64,000 bases of DNA from Paramecium sonneborni (GCA_905182985.1 CAJJDN010000044.1:84708-148707); one strand, 5' to 3'. Shown: positions 11,526 to 23,643, counted from the stretch's first letter. The notes: a model not told the origin generated them from the letters alone. Program-made: numbers and translations.

Positions 11526-12971
11526 TCAATCAAGCTCTAATTATCTACCAATTGGAAGTGGTGGAACTTTTGAGAGTAGTGTTTTGCTTGTAGGAGTGAT
11601 TTTTGGGGAATTTTCATCGTTTTAATTTTCATTTTCAAAACTTTCTTAGGACATCATAGGATTAGTATCAACAGAATTTCTAATTTTTTTAGTAGAGTTT
11701 GGAATAATTTAAATAGGGATATTATTTTATTAAGAATTTATTTAAGATATTAGGCTAGTTGCTTTTGAGTTATTAAATTTATTTGATATACTATTTCCAT
11801 ATCTCTAATTTATTACAACTGAGTTTTCAATTTACTTGCTATTATTTTATGATGATTTTTATGATGATTCTTAATTTAAATTTCCATGAGATTAATCTAT
11901 AGAATAGAATTATTCTGATTGAAAAGTGCATATATTATTATTTTCATTTACAGAAGGTTAAGAAAATCTTTTTGATTAAATATTTTTAATGTCTTAAAAT
12001 ACATTACGACTTTATTAAATTGATGGTTATTAAATGATCTCCTTCTAAATGCATTAAAAATTACTAGCACTACTTTCTTCAGAACTTATTTTATTTGATT
12101 TAAATGGGCTAAAATAAATTAATATAAAACTTTACTTTTCAAATTAACTAAACAAAATAGCATATTTTTATAATTCTAATTTTTTATCATTTAATTCATC
12201 TTCAAGTCTTTCAATTTCTTTAATTTATTCTTAATTACATTATAAAAGATTTAACATTTCTAATTACTACTATCGAAATTGTAATTAGATATCAAATGTA
12301 TAACTCTTATTTTCTTCACCGATTTTAATCAAGATCTCCTTTAAAATATCTTTATGACTTTAATTTATTCTCAAAGCTCCATCTAATCTCTCTCTAATTT
12401 CAAGATTATCATGATATTCTAATTTATTCATCTCAGTAATTTCATTTGGAAACTGATGAAATTTTTAATATTATTCTTAAATAATAGCATTGAGTTCAGA
12501 GAGAGAATTTTAGATTTCAATCTATTCTTAAACATTACAAAAAATATCCTAAAAATGCATATTAATTGATTATTACTTCACAAACACGCTCTAAACACTT
12601 TTCTTTGTCTTCAAAATTAAAAGATGAACCCATACTCTATCTTACTTAAATAAGTTATTGCAATGATTATTAGAGTTCATTTTTTGTATCTTTTACTAAT
12701 TGTTGTCTTGCAGCTAAAATTTAGTTTGATTTTTGAATTAGTTTTTCATTAATTGTATCAATTTATTAAGATGTCATTGTATCAAATTATTCGAGAATAT
12801 CTGATATTTCTTTCATTCTAGTAATATGTCCACATTTATTACAAACATTTGGTAATCTGATTATTTCTATATATTAAAAGTAATATTACTTATAAGTAGT
12901 TCGAATGGATTACGTAATTTGATTTAAGTCTATGACTTGCCTCTAGAGTGTTCTGATTATCTAGTGTCCAT
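11526..12971 (-). CDS. coiled-coil protein with short Cys motif
   Basis: A 455-residue model with three introns (23, 28 and 27 nt; the last is in frame and less certain). Residues 40-50 include CNKCGHITRM, a possible half zinc-binding knuckle. Long helical, heptad-like stretches follow (residues 50-240), then a Ser/Asn/Gln-rich tail ending in SKVPPLPIGRQLELD. No enzyme motif is present. It resembles cytoskeletal or scaffold coiled-coil proteins, but no family is recognised. The stop is 132 bp from the start of the tandem kinase gene, on the same strand. Confidence 0.7.
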
Positions 12972-13431
12972 CAATACTAATTATTTAAATTTATTTTAAT
13001 AATTTGAATGTGTTCGTTATATAAAAACAAATATTTATAAGTATAGAAGAAAACTAAATAAACATAAAAACTTAGTTTATTATTTAAATTAATAAATGAA
13101 ATTATATGAATGGTTATGCATAGAATATAGGTTATTTAAATTGATTTACAAAGTAAAATAAAAATCAAAGATTTTAAGAACATACTTTAAATAATAATGA
13201 TTTCAGAAAGACTTTCAATTATTTATAAATCATATTATCAAATGTAGTGTTACTAATCTATTGATCCAGTATTTCTCAATATAAATTATAATAGTATATT
13301 TAATTAGAGTAAGATTAGTAATAATAAATTATAATCTAATTTTTATTATTTCTATTTATCAATTTTATAAAGAGATTCGAAGAGAATAATAAAATATTAT
13401 GAATAATCTATTTATAAATAAATAAATTAAA
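12972..13431. other. intergenic stretch
   Basis: About 460 bp of AT-rich sequence between the coiled-coil gene and the WD40 pseudogene. A plus-strand open stretch begins at an ATG near 13104 but shows no motif and biased composition; I do not call it a gene. Confidence 0.5.
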
Positions 13432-14264
13432 ATGGAAATTAATATTAATGTGTAGACATATGATAGAAAATTGTTAGGTTTTTTATTGAATGATCAGTTT
13501 TCATCTTTATAGATTAATATCCAACATCAAAAGAATTATTAATTAAAAAATTGAGTCTTTAATAAAAGCAATATATCAAAATGGATGATATTTATTTATT
13601 GGAGGTTCTAAAGAATTGATAAAGGTATATGATATTAGAAGGAGAATTAAACTTGCTTGATTAGAATAATATAATTGAAAAATAGGTTAGATGGCTAGTC
13701 ATTGAAATTTTCTATTTACTGCATGAAAGGATGGAGAAATAAACAAAGAACTGTTTTAAATATATTCAAATGTGGAAATCCTGTAATATGTATTGCAATT
13801 AATGAATCAAGAAAGAATTTTGGACTGTGCAAAAAAGGATAAGAAATTGCATCTCTATAATTTAATGAATTTAAAAAGGATAATATTGAATAATTTTCAT
13901 TTTAGTTTAGAAATTTAAAAAAAGAAGATGAAATCTAATATTTATTATTTTAATCCGACAGAGAGTGTTATATAGTTGATTGTTATTCAAATAAGGTTGC
14001 TCATAGAATTGATTTTACAGTATAACAGATTTCTTTTTAATTTAAGAGTCACTCATTTTTAAAGGTAATTGAAATATGAATATTTAAGATGCAAATGGAT
14101 TTATTTATATGATAGAATTGAGAATTGATAAATAAGTTCAAAGAAAGATTATAATTAATAATTATTTGATTTAAATGATTAAACATAATTAGGATGTATT
14201 TAAAATGGAAATAATAATAAGTAAGATGTAAAAATAAATTTAAAAGAAAAAGTTTGATCTTTGA
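13432..14264 (+). pseudogene. decayed WD40 gene, MAK11/PAK1IP1-like
   Basis: Recognisable WD40 protein fragments lie in order on one strand but in shifting frames with several TGA codons. They include GGSKELIKVYDIRRRIKLA, KIGQMASH and NFLFTA followed by KDGEI (with TGA between), TVLNIFKCGNPVICIAINES, and LFQSDRECYIVDCYSNK. The arrangement matches the MAK11/PAK1IP1 family, which acts in 60S ribosome assembly. At least four in-frame TGA codons and one or more frameshifts (near 13745 and 14060) rule out a working product. The remaining codons still look like ordinary Paramecium coding DNA, so the loss is probably recent; an intact copy may exist elsewhere after whole-genome duplication. Confidence 0.75.
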
Positions 14265-14275
14265 TTTTTGAATAT

Positions 14276-14354
14276 ATTAGTATTAGTAATAGTAATGGTA
14301 TTATTAGTAGTATTAATATTCGTTATAGTAGTATTAGTAATTAGTATTACTATT
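14276..14354. repeat. imperfect AGT/ATT trinucleotide repeat
   Basis: A run of mixed ATT, AGT and AAT triplets (ATTAGTATTAGTAATAGTAA and similar) of about 80 bp, just upstream of the gene starting at 14367. It is probably a simple-sequence tract in the 5' flank. Confidence 0.7.
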
Positions 14355-14366
14355 AAGTTATAAAAA

Positions 14367-14804
14367 ATGAACCCTATATTATTAAGCGTTTTGAATTCTC
14401 CTTAATATTCTCGATCAATTCCAAAGAAAGAACATCAATTTGCAAATATTTATAGAGTACCAACAAAATATAAAGCAAAATAATTGTAACCTTTTAAAGC
14501 ATAAGAGAAATCAGAAGATTTATTGATGGAATTAATGAGACCAAAAATAAGGGTGAGATTACCATCATTATAACATTAAGATTCGAGTTGTTCTAATTAA
14601 TAAACGATAACTAGAGAATCAGAAAAAGAGAAGAAAATAGAAATTACTACAAAAGTGATGTATTATTTAAGCAGAATGACAGGACCTGAGAATGCATCAA
14701 AGTCTAAGAAATATAGAGAGAAGGAAATATAATCTCGATTAATGCCAGGAGTGAATTCATATGATGGACTTTATGATGAGATGTATGAAGATGATAATAA
14801 TTGA
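14367..14804 (+). CDS. unrecognised 145-residue protein
   Basis: Intronless frame starting MNPILLSVLNSPQYSRSIPK and ending in an acidic YDEMYEDDNN. It is basic overall and Ser/Gln/Lys-rich, with no signal peptide, membrane segment or known motif. Lack of TGA, normal codon use and tight spacing to the next gene (36 bp, same strand) support a real gene. Confidence 0.65.
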
Positions 14805-14840
14805 TACTTAAAATTATAATTTATATATATTTATATAAAA

Positions 14841-15767
14841 ATGGGAGGTCATGGAGGATTAAACATTCTACCTTAGAAAAAATGGAATGTCTATAATATG
14901 GAGAATAGAAATATAGTAGAAAGAGATAAAAGGAAAGATAGAGAAAGAATTTAAAAGGAAAAAAGAAAGGAACATAAAGAATAAGCTTAAAATAGAATAC
15001 AAAAGTTAAAGTAGAAAAGAAGAGATGCATCTCATACTCCTAGTAGAAGTGCTAGTTAAAGTAATAGTAAAAGTAGAAGTAGAAGTTAAAGTTAAAAAAA
15101 ATAACCTGAATCTAAAATCAGTATAACTTATATATATTTTAATTTAGATGCTGAATTAAGAGAAATTTTGGAAGCCTAATAACATATTAATTTATTTAAG
15201 GAGGAAGAAAAATATCTTATTTAAAAAGAAAATACATAAGCTAAAATTGAATTAGAGAAAGAATTCTTTAAAGATAAGCCATTTGATTTGAGTACTAAAT
15301 TCTTAGGATAATATGATTAAGTTAAACCATGGTATATACAATAAAGATAAAATTAATAATAAACTTAATTACAACAAAATGTTAAATAATAATTGTAATC
15401 ATTCAAAGAGAAAAAAGATAGTTATTATCAGATATTGGATTTGAGTAAAAAATATTAAGAAGAAACTTTAATTTCATAAATAGAAGCTAAGAAAGAAGAA
15501 GATATAAATAAAGAAAAGAAGGAAGAAATAATTAAAGATAAAGCTGAAATTAAAGCTTAAAAGAAAAAATAGAAAAAATTATAGAAACTTGGAGAATAAC
15601 TTAGAGAATTATTGGGTAGTGATGATTCAGAATTGGAGGAAAAAAGAAAGAAGCAAAAATAATATGAAAGAGAAAAATTAAGAAAAGAAAGATTATAAAG
15701 AGAAAAAGTAGAGAGATCTAGAGAATAAAAACTACTTTCATCTGTTTATGAATTCAAAAAAGAATGA
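14841..15767 (+). CDS. CIR_N-domain protein, LENG1-like
   Basis: A 299-residue protein if a 27-nt in-frame intron (15120-15146) is removed. The N-terminus GGLNILPQKKWNVYNMENRN followed by a basic helix is the CIR_N signature, found in CBF1-interacting corepressor, CWC25-type and LENG1 splicing-associated proteins. An RS-like stretch (SRSASQSNSKSRSRSQSQ) follows, then a HINLF motif, a KPWY motif and long charged helices ending in VYEFKKE. Together these fit a nuclear, spliceosome-associated protein; LENG1 is the closest in layout. Assignment to a specific orthologue is inference. Confidence 0.75.
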
Positions 15768-15889
15768 AAATATATTTATTATTAATTCAATTAAATAATT
15801 TATGTATTAGTATTTTTTATTAATTCAATTAACTAATTCATCCATTAATTATTATACTCCATAACATTAAAATCATCTTTTTAAATTAT

Positions 15890-17215
15890 ATATTGAGGAT
15901 TATACTTTTTTAATCACTTATTATTCTGCAAAATGTAAAAAGATCTTATCTATCCTTTAATCTTAGAATATTTCAATAAGATAATTGATAACCAAACCAA
16001 AAATAACTATAGTAATAATCCTGATCTACCTAAGATAATTAAACAGTAAAATAAGGATTTTAATCCAAATTTTAAATTTGAGAAGGGTTTGTTAGTTAAA
16101 TCACTATTATAAAAGGAGAATTATTAGATAATATACATTTTTTTGATTGTCCAGGATTTAATGATAATAAAAATGAATTATTGACAATCTATCATCTTTT
16201 AAACCTTTATAATTATTTAAAAAAGACCAAAAAAGGGTTGTGTATTTTATTCTTGATTTAAACTAAGGGATAGCAGCAATAAAAATACATTCACTCCAAT
16301 TCATTATTTGTTATAAAATAGAAATGATTTATACTTTGGGTTTCTTTAATTTTAACGAAAACCAAATAAGGTTCAAGATGAAATTTCTTAAAATGAAGAT
16401 GCTTGGGAAAGATATTTTTAAGGATACCTCGATTTGAATTTCCATTTCTTAAGAGAATTATTCAAAAATGATACTTAATGTTAAGAATTTTTGAAACCTG
16501 AATCTCTTCATTAAAAAGTTTAGAATAATATACAAAGAGTTTAAAAGCATCAACTATTAAATTAGCATAAAATGTGTTCTAAAAATAAATGTAAGCTCCA
16601 AAGTTTTAACTTTGCCTAGATTAAAATCTTTGGGACCATTTCTTTCATCTTATTTCAAATTTAGGAAAAAATTACTTTCTTTTATTTATGTTTAATACAA
16701 CACTTAAAAATTATTTTAACGAAAATTCAAATCTATGATTAAAGATTCAGCTTTATAGAATATTGAGAACTATATTTCAGAGATTTATAAGAGTAAAAGA
16801 AAGTTATTTAACAAATAAAAGATTGTTTCCTTGATTAAGAAACAAATTAATTTATTAAGGCAAAAATAATTTAAATGGCATTTATCGTTTGAAAAAACTA
16901 TAAGATTATTTTTCAACAAATAAAATGTTTATAATAAAATAATTATTATTTAGAATCTTTTATAATGAGCTCTGAGTAAATTTTAAAAATTTTACTTATT
17001 TTAAGGATGAAAAAAAATAAACTCCATTTTCAATAGAAATGAATGAATTTAATAACTATATTTCTTTAATTCTTAAAGCAGCTAAGGAAACATAAAATAA
17101 TCATTATTTTTGGTCAGAATCGACAGGAATTATTAATATTTGGGCTAGGTATTATGCTTGTGTAACAATGCGAACTTATTATAAAATCACTCCTACCCTA
17201 AATTACGGTAGCTTT
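15890..17215 (+). pseudogene. decayed P-loop GTPase-like gene
   Basis: The readable core is TIIKGELLDNIHFFDCPGFN followed by DNKNELLTIYHLL and KKGLCILFLIQTK. DCPGF is the switch-II DxxG motif of GTPases, and the pattern resembles AIG1/IAN-type or similar GTP-binding proteins. A frameshift precedes this core near 16100, and TGA codons interrupt it from about 16325 onward. Less clear fragments on the same strand (to about 17200) may be its helical tail. I see no intact P-loop upstream. Family assignment is tentative; the pseudogene status is fairly clear. Confidence 0.5.
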
Positions 17216-18269
17216 TTTTTCCATTTATAGACCACAATATTTAAAAAATGAAATTTTATTTTCTTCTTTTATATCTACATGAACAGCCTTATTATATTTA
17301 AGAAGTAGATCAAAAATTTAAATAAATAGTTATTTTAAAAAACTATTTTTTTTAGAGAGATAATAAATTTCAGAATGATATGTTAGTTATTTGGTTTTAA
17401 TTTTCTGTCATATTTAATTCTTTTTCAAAAAATTGGTCAGCTATTTTAAATATCTCAATCTTGTTTCGAATTTTTTAAAATTTGATTTAAAAATTTTTAA
17501 GTTTTCTTTTGTTTTTATTTTTATTGTTATTAATATATACCCTTTATTTTATAAAGATTCGGTTAAACTTTTTAAATCACTAATATTTTTTATATAATCA
17601 GAAATGTATTATTCTAATTATTACATTCATTAGTCATTTTACTCTTTTACTTTCAATTATAAACTGAGTTAAGTTATTTTTTACTGTTGTTCTAAATGTT
17701 TTCTTTTATAAATTATCTATTTTTTATTTATATAATTTCAAATTTCTTTTTTTTATAATTCTTCTAACTAATTGAGGGATTATCAACATAACTTAACTCT
17801 TCTGAAATTATTTTATTTTCTCTAAAAATTTTTTTTCTAATTCAAAAATTGTAATAAAATTCAAGGTATTTCTTATATTCAAACAGCGCTCTTTTCTTGT
17901 AGCTTTTTCATTAATTTTTTGACTTTATAAGAGTTCCTTTAAAGTTGAAGGAACTTTTATTTATACCCCATTTAAAGTTTTTTTTCATGAGATACATAGT
18001 TCTGTTTCAATTTTTTATTTAGTTTTAGGTATCAGATATTTTTTGATTATTTTTTCTAGTATAAGAATTTCTTATTATTATTGTCATAGGTATTCTAAGG
18101 ATTTATGTATTTATAATGAAATAAGATAAATTCATATATATATTTAAATTAATCATTGGGGATCATAAATGATATTTTTTGATATAAAAGATTAAAAGTG
18201 AGTAATTTAATGATATACAATCTCTATAATAATAACCATTAGATTTTATATTGATACAAAAATAATAAT
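17216..18269. other. T-rich stretch with possible minus-strand relic
   Basis: Mostly AT-rich non-coding DNA. Between about 17640 and 17990 the minus strand holds basic, helical open stretches with several TGA codons (for example EELSYVDNPSISQKN in one frame). This could be a coding relic, but no family or stable model emerges. Confidence 0.35.
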
Positions 18270-19061
18270 TCAATTTGAAGCATTTATAGCTAATGGGACA
18301 ATAATATAAAGGAGTACGGCTAAAACAATTAGACCAATAAGAATTTTAAGTTTCATGTTCCTCCAATACATGATTTTAGCAAGTTCATGTGATTGTTGAT
18401 GAAATTGTTTTGATTAAACTCTCATTTATTCTGCTTTTTCATCTAAATTCTATAAGTAGATTTTTTTTAAATTATTACATCAAGTTGTTAACCATTATTT
18501 ATCATTTTATGTATATTTTCTTCCATAACTATTTGTACTTATTCCACATTCTATTAAGCTGCATATACCTTATTATTTGTATATAAATATTATACTTTAT
18601 CAACTCCAGCAAGATTATCATATTTCTCATGTAATTACTTCATCCATATTTTAGCATATTTTTCAACATCATTTGGTTAAGAATCAAAATACTCAGGCAT
18701 TTTTTTTAATTCTTTTTCAATTTCCTTAAAATTAAGAATATATTTTACTCTAATCATTGCATGAATTTATCTATCAGGATAACTTTCAGTAGAAAGTACT
18801 AATGTAGAAAAGAATAGATACACGCATAAGCTATTTTGTTATCATCAAGTTTATATCTCCAAACTCCATTAGCAGTTTTGAGAGTAACTCTTTCTTCTGC
18901 TCTTGGGTTTATTTATGACATATGTTCTAAAATTATTTGATAATCTTAATCAATCTAAATATTTTCAAATTTTATTTTACGTTCTTCTTGTTATATGATT
19001 TAGAAAAGAGCAATTAATGATCGGCTACTCTAATAATTAAAACTGCTTTTATAGATGTCAT
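18270..19061 (-). CDS. longin R-SNARE (VAMP7/synaptobrevin-like)
   Basis: A 228-residue protein after four introns (26, 23, 27, 29 nt). The order is: longin domain (about residues 1-115, starting MTSIKAVLIIRVADHQLLFS), SNARE motif (about 130-185, VEQVQIVMEENIHKM through EKAEQMRVQSKQF), a YW-basic juxtamembrane segment and a C-terminal transmembrane anchor (LKILIGLIVLAVLLYIIVPL). This is the layout of VAMP7-type v-SNAREs, which drive fusion with lysosomal/endosomal or plasma membranes. The ionic zero-layer position, normally Arg, aligns with Asn in MINNGQQLDNL. The start codon faces the gene at 19159 across 97 bp. Confidence 0.9.
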
Positions 19062-19158
19062 TATTGATTGTTATGTATTTAATATATATTATTATTATTA
19101 TATATAAAATCTCATCATTCTTTTTGAATATAATCGATTTTTTTTTTTTAACTGATAA

Positions 19159-19883
19159 ATGCTAAAAATTGAGGAATATGTTTGTAATTTAAAAGAATCT
19201 AAAACACTATTCAATGATGCTTTAAGAATTGATACACATTAGTCATCTGCATCCTATGATAATACATAATTGTATTATAATTTAGTATTTACATTAGTTA
19301 GAATCCAATTTATAATATTGTTCCACCTGAATATTTTTAAAGCATAACTGAAAATAAATACTCAAATATCTTTAGTTCTTATATTCAATCTCCAAAACAT
19401 GACGAACTTTAATCAACTATAAAATAAGCACCAAAAAAAAGAACATTTTCATTTGCTGAATCATAATAACTTAATAAAGATCCAGTATGCAATATTTCAG
19501 CTGATTTTGGATAGAATACTTAATTACCTACATAAAATGAAATGAAGATTTACTCTAAATTTAGTTAAGAGAAGAGTTTATAAAATATCGATACTCCAAA
19601 TAAAGAGAGGTAATAGTTACAAGATTCTTTATTGGTTATGCATAATAGCCTACCATAATCAAAATTTAGTTCTCCTTAAAAGAAATATGTTAAAGTTCAA
19701 AAATTTAAAGACATCAATTATAGTTTTGATGCAAAACAAACTTAAACAACTCAAGTTACAAATACTAGTTTAAAAGATAATAATAATACAGAATTTGAAT
19801 TAATCTTTAAAGAATGTTAAAATAATTTCTAGAAAAATAAGGCAAGAAAAACAGATGAATACATAGCCTGTAACATATAATGA
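19159..19883 (+). CDS. unrecognised 232-residue protein
   Basis: Start MLKIEEYVCNLKESKTLFND, one 26-nt intron (19272-19297), 232 residues. The protein is hydrophilic, rich in Ser, Asn, Gln and Lys, and looks largely disordered. No signal peptide, membrane segment or known domain is visible. The exact re-framing by a typical intron and the absence of TGA support a real gene. It is divergent from the SNARE gene. Confidence 0.7.
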
Positions 19884-20248
19884 ACCAACTTATATGTATA
19901 TATATATAAATTACTAATTATTGTTATTTTTACTCTGATATATTAATTCTATATTAATTTTCATTTCTGAATTACAAAAATTTAACTAAAATAATAGTTT
20001 ATTTTTTCAATAGATTCCATTTATTTATTTCTATTTAAAGGATCCAACAATATACAATATTAAAAATTATATGTTTTCAATTAATATTACTTCAACTCTG
20101 AACAACCGTTCTCTTAATGCCCCTTTAAAAGAATTAAGAAAAAAGAAATAAATAGATGTAAATTAAAATTTATCTCAAATAAATGTATTATTACTCATTT
20201 TATTAGTAATTATAGAGCAATTTTATATTAATTTATAAATGACATTAA
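19884..20248. other. 3' intergenic region between convergent genes
   Basis: About 365 bp of AT-rich DNA between two facing 3' ends; no gene or structured element seen. Confidence 0.6.
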
Positions 20249-22552
20249 TCATGCTTTATAGATATATGTATCTAATTAACCTTCTTATCTGATTAAATAT
20301 TCTTTTTGAATTAAATTTTCTATGCATTCTTTAAAGAAAGGTATTTCAATTGGAAAATGTCTACTTTTAGCATCTTTGTCAATATATTTGAATAAATCTT
20401 TATGATCTAATTACTTTTTAGTCTTAAGTACTCTTACTATCAAAGATTCCAAATATACTTTTCTATCTATTACTATCTCTTTTTAATCTATTTAAAATTC
20501 CTACTATTTAACTTTTGTTTTTGAACCTAAAGCCCAAGCTTGTGGTTTTTTTTGTTACACCTTGATTTTATAACTTCGATGTTGAAATTTATAATTTAAT
20601 TGTAAAGTATTTTCATCCTCATTTTAAATTAATAATTTTAATTATAACAGATTTTCCAATTCATTTTACATGATTTCTTTGTCAGTATTGGTTAATTTAA
20701 TTAATTCATCGACTTTATATACACGTTGTTTATTAAAATACATCAAAATTGTAGCTTATAAAACAGAACATACAAAATCCTTTTTGCAATTTTAATCAAA
20801 AGTGGCTTTTAAATTTACAGAACCTAATCCAAAATTGAATGTTAATTTTCTCTTTGAATTCTTAGATTAATAATATTAGATGAATTTTTATTGCCAAAAT
20901 TGAAATTCTTAATGGACTATAATTGATTAAGGTTCTGAAATAGGCCATTATTCAGAAGTTAAAACTAAAATGTCTAAGTCAATTGCATCTTTTTAACTTT
21001 ACGATAATATCTGTCTAAACTTTTAACTATCTTCACTGCTTCTCTATAAATCACTAAACATGATTTCCATCTTGTGTGTTAAAACTGAGCCACATTCTAA
21101 TCTTAATTTCTTAATTAGCTCATTTTCTATTTCCAAAGAACAATAAGCTTGATCTAATAATCTATGACATAGATATTTTCTATAAATTTATTCGAATTCG
21201 TCTTTCGATTATACTAATTTAAATATTAGGAATCCTTTATCAATTAGTACCTTTTTTTCATCATCTCTTAATGTCTCTTTCCTCATTATGTAATCAAAGT
21301 ACTTATTCAATTCAAACATTATATAAGTATCTTTATTAATTACTTACTCAAAAGTATCTAATGTTAAAAATTTTAATATTACTTTTTATTGCTTTGTGTA
21401 ATTTATATTGATGTTCATTACTTCCATATTATGCTATTTTATCATACAAAGAGAATATCTTTTCATATAATTTTATGAATCCTTAAAGAGTATTATCATT
21501 CTAATTTAGTAATTGTAAATCGACAACAATGATCTACGATAAAGTTTTTATAAATAAATCAAATTCTTCACTTTTTACAAATAATTAGAATAACTTTATT
21601 AAAACAGTTGTTTTTTCATTTTCAATAAAATCTTAGATGCCTTAAGAGATTTATGTTGCATTGTAGGTAATATAATTTTTGATAAAACTATCTAAGACTT
21701 TTTGATGTGAAACTTTAGGAATGCAACTTTCAACTCTTTCGACTTCATTCTTATATCTTTTTTCAACAAAAAGAATATATTCTTCAATAGTCATTTTGCT
21801 AATATTTAATTAGCTCTCATCTTTAAAATAGCGGTTTGAATCTTGAATTAGTTTTCGTTCTAGAAAATATTTATAGAAATCTTCATTAGTTCTGTAATCA
21901 ATAGTGTAGTTATATTCTTTGTTTTTAATTTGCTGTTCTTGATTGATGTCAATCTAGAGTGAACTAAAATATTTACTAGTATTTATAATGCATTTTTTAA
22001 TTTAAAATGTTCTATAACTTAAGAATTTCTATCATTGCGCATTTGAGTAAGGAAACAATTGAGTAATTTTGTTGCTAGATTTTGATCTTTTTCGAAACAT
22101 TTAGATTTAAAACTTTCATTACAAATAGTCTTGATAGTTTTAAGAGATTTCTAGAGTATATATGTTTTTTCCTAGAGAATAATTTAATATGAAAATACCA
22201 TGTAAAGTAATATACCAGCTAATAATTTACTAAAATGTTGAACTTCTTCATAGGCTTTAACGAAATCATTTAATAATTAATCATCATTACTAATACTAAG
22301 GGGATAAGTAAGTTTTTCAACAATATTTTGAATAGAGATTTACAAATTAGTATAGGCAAGGTCTCCAAACTTATTGAGAATCAATTTGTAAGCATGTTAA
22401 TACAATTCCTAATAGGATAGTTACTTAGCTAGTAAATATAATTATTTTGAAATACTTTAATGTTCAGCAATAAGATAACAGGCATCATCAAGATATTTCC
22501 AAAGAGTTTTAGCTTCTTCTATAGATAAGTTCTCTTAAATAATTTTCTTCAT
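20249..22552 (-). CDS. cullin, scaffold of a RING ubiquitin ligase
   Basis: A 742-residue protein with three introns (27, 23, 25 nt), the usual cullin length. The cullin-homology signature is clear: YRKYLCHRLLDQAY then ELIKKLRLECGSVLTHKMEI, matching the RBX1-binding region. The C-terminal winged-helix/neddylation segment reads DRKVYLESLIVRVLKTKKQL and ends KEYLIRQEGQLDTYIYKA; the Lys in VRVLK is the likely NEDD8 site. The N-terminal half has cullin-repeat helices. The sequence is divergent enough that CUL1 versus CUL3 or CUL4 cannot be decided by eye. Its start is 47 bp downstream of the kinase gene's stop on the same strand. Confidence 0.93.
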
Positions 22553-22599
22553 GTAAATTTAAAATAAATAAATGTTTGATAATTAGTATACTTTATTAA

Positions 22600-23346
22600 T
22601 CAATCAATCAAAGTGGATATTTCATCAATTAATTATCTACGAACGGCTTCTCTTACTTTTAAATCCTTAACATAATTTTAGGTAGCATCAATATTGATGA
22701 TTTTAAATTTATTAGTATTATCAGATAACCAATCTTCATGTCTTTAATGTAATTTTTTCAAATAATCAAAAGGAACACAAGCTTCTTCTTATCTTCCTCT
22801 ACGTGTTAATCGTTCTAAACACATTTCAGGTGGAGTATTAACATAAATAACACAATCAACTAAATATTATTTATAATGTTCCATTAACCATTCATAAAAC
22901 TCTTCATAAATATGATATTCAAGTTCATTGATTGTTCCATCATTATAACATAATTTGAAAAATAATTCTCTAGCACTTTCAATACTTCTCTCAGTAAATA
23001 CTAAGATAGGTTCATCATCATCAGCATTTGTAGATGGAGAAGAGAACTAATTATTATCAATCTGTTATAATTTTTATTATTTTAAAACAGCATGTAATTA
23101 TCTATCCCATGCCATCAATCTTGATTGATAAGCATAAATTTAAAAAGTAAATCCCCAACGTTAAATATCAGAATAGTACTTCTCCAGGATGTTTAGGTTA
23201 GGGTTACCATGTACTTTTTACCATTATTCTAAAGGTTCCATTAAGAAAATAGCTTTAGGAAATTCTTATCTCAAGATTTCAAATAAAGTAGATTTACCAG
23301 CGCCAACATTTCCTTCTAGAGAGACTATAACAAACTTCTTCTCCAT
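22600..23346 (-). CDS. deoxynucleoside kinase
   Basis: Intronless, 248 residues. The P-loop GNVGAGKST is at residues 12-20, followed by EPLEQW (the Glu of the substrate site), an ERS motif in VFTERSIESAREL, and the LID Arg cluster ERLTRRGRQEE. This is the eukaryotic dCK/dGK/TK2 family, which phosphorylates deoxyribonucleosides for dNTP salvage. An acidic insertion (about residues 105-120) precedes the ERS motif. No clear mitochondrial presequence is visible. It is divergent from the Kelch gene at 23644 and shares a roughly 300-bp upstream region with it. Confidence 0.92.
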
Positions 23347-23384
23347 TTTATTTATTGAATTTAAAATTCACCCTCGCTTTTATT

Positions 23385-23418
23385 TTTAGGATAATTAAAT
23401 ACGCGGTATTATCCTAAA
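23385..23418. repeat. perfect 11-bp inverted repeat in a divergent promoter
   Basis: TTTAGGATAAT (23385-23395) and its exact complement ATTATCCTAAA (23408-23418), separated by 12 bp containing CGCGG, an unusually GC-rich loop here. It lies between the start codons of the deoxynucleoside kinase and the glycogen-binding/Kelch gene. It could be a regulatory site or a transcript hairpin; chance is not excluded. Confidence 0.6.
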
Positions 23419-23643
23419 TTCAAATTAAATATTGATTGTAATTATTTCTGATAATGTTAATTATATATTGAGATGATTATACATACATAATATAATAGAA
23501 TAATTACATGGTAAGTTCTATATAAATGATCTGAGATTGATTATATATAAAAATAAACTAACAAAATTAAATAATTTTAATAATTCAATACATATGCCTA
23601 TTATTTTAGTGAATACAATTAATTATATTAGCAATAATTTAAT

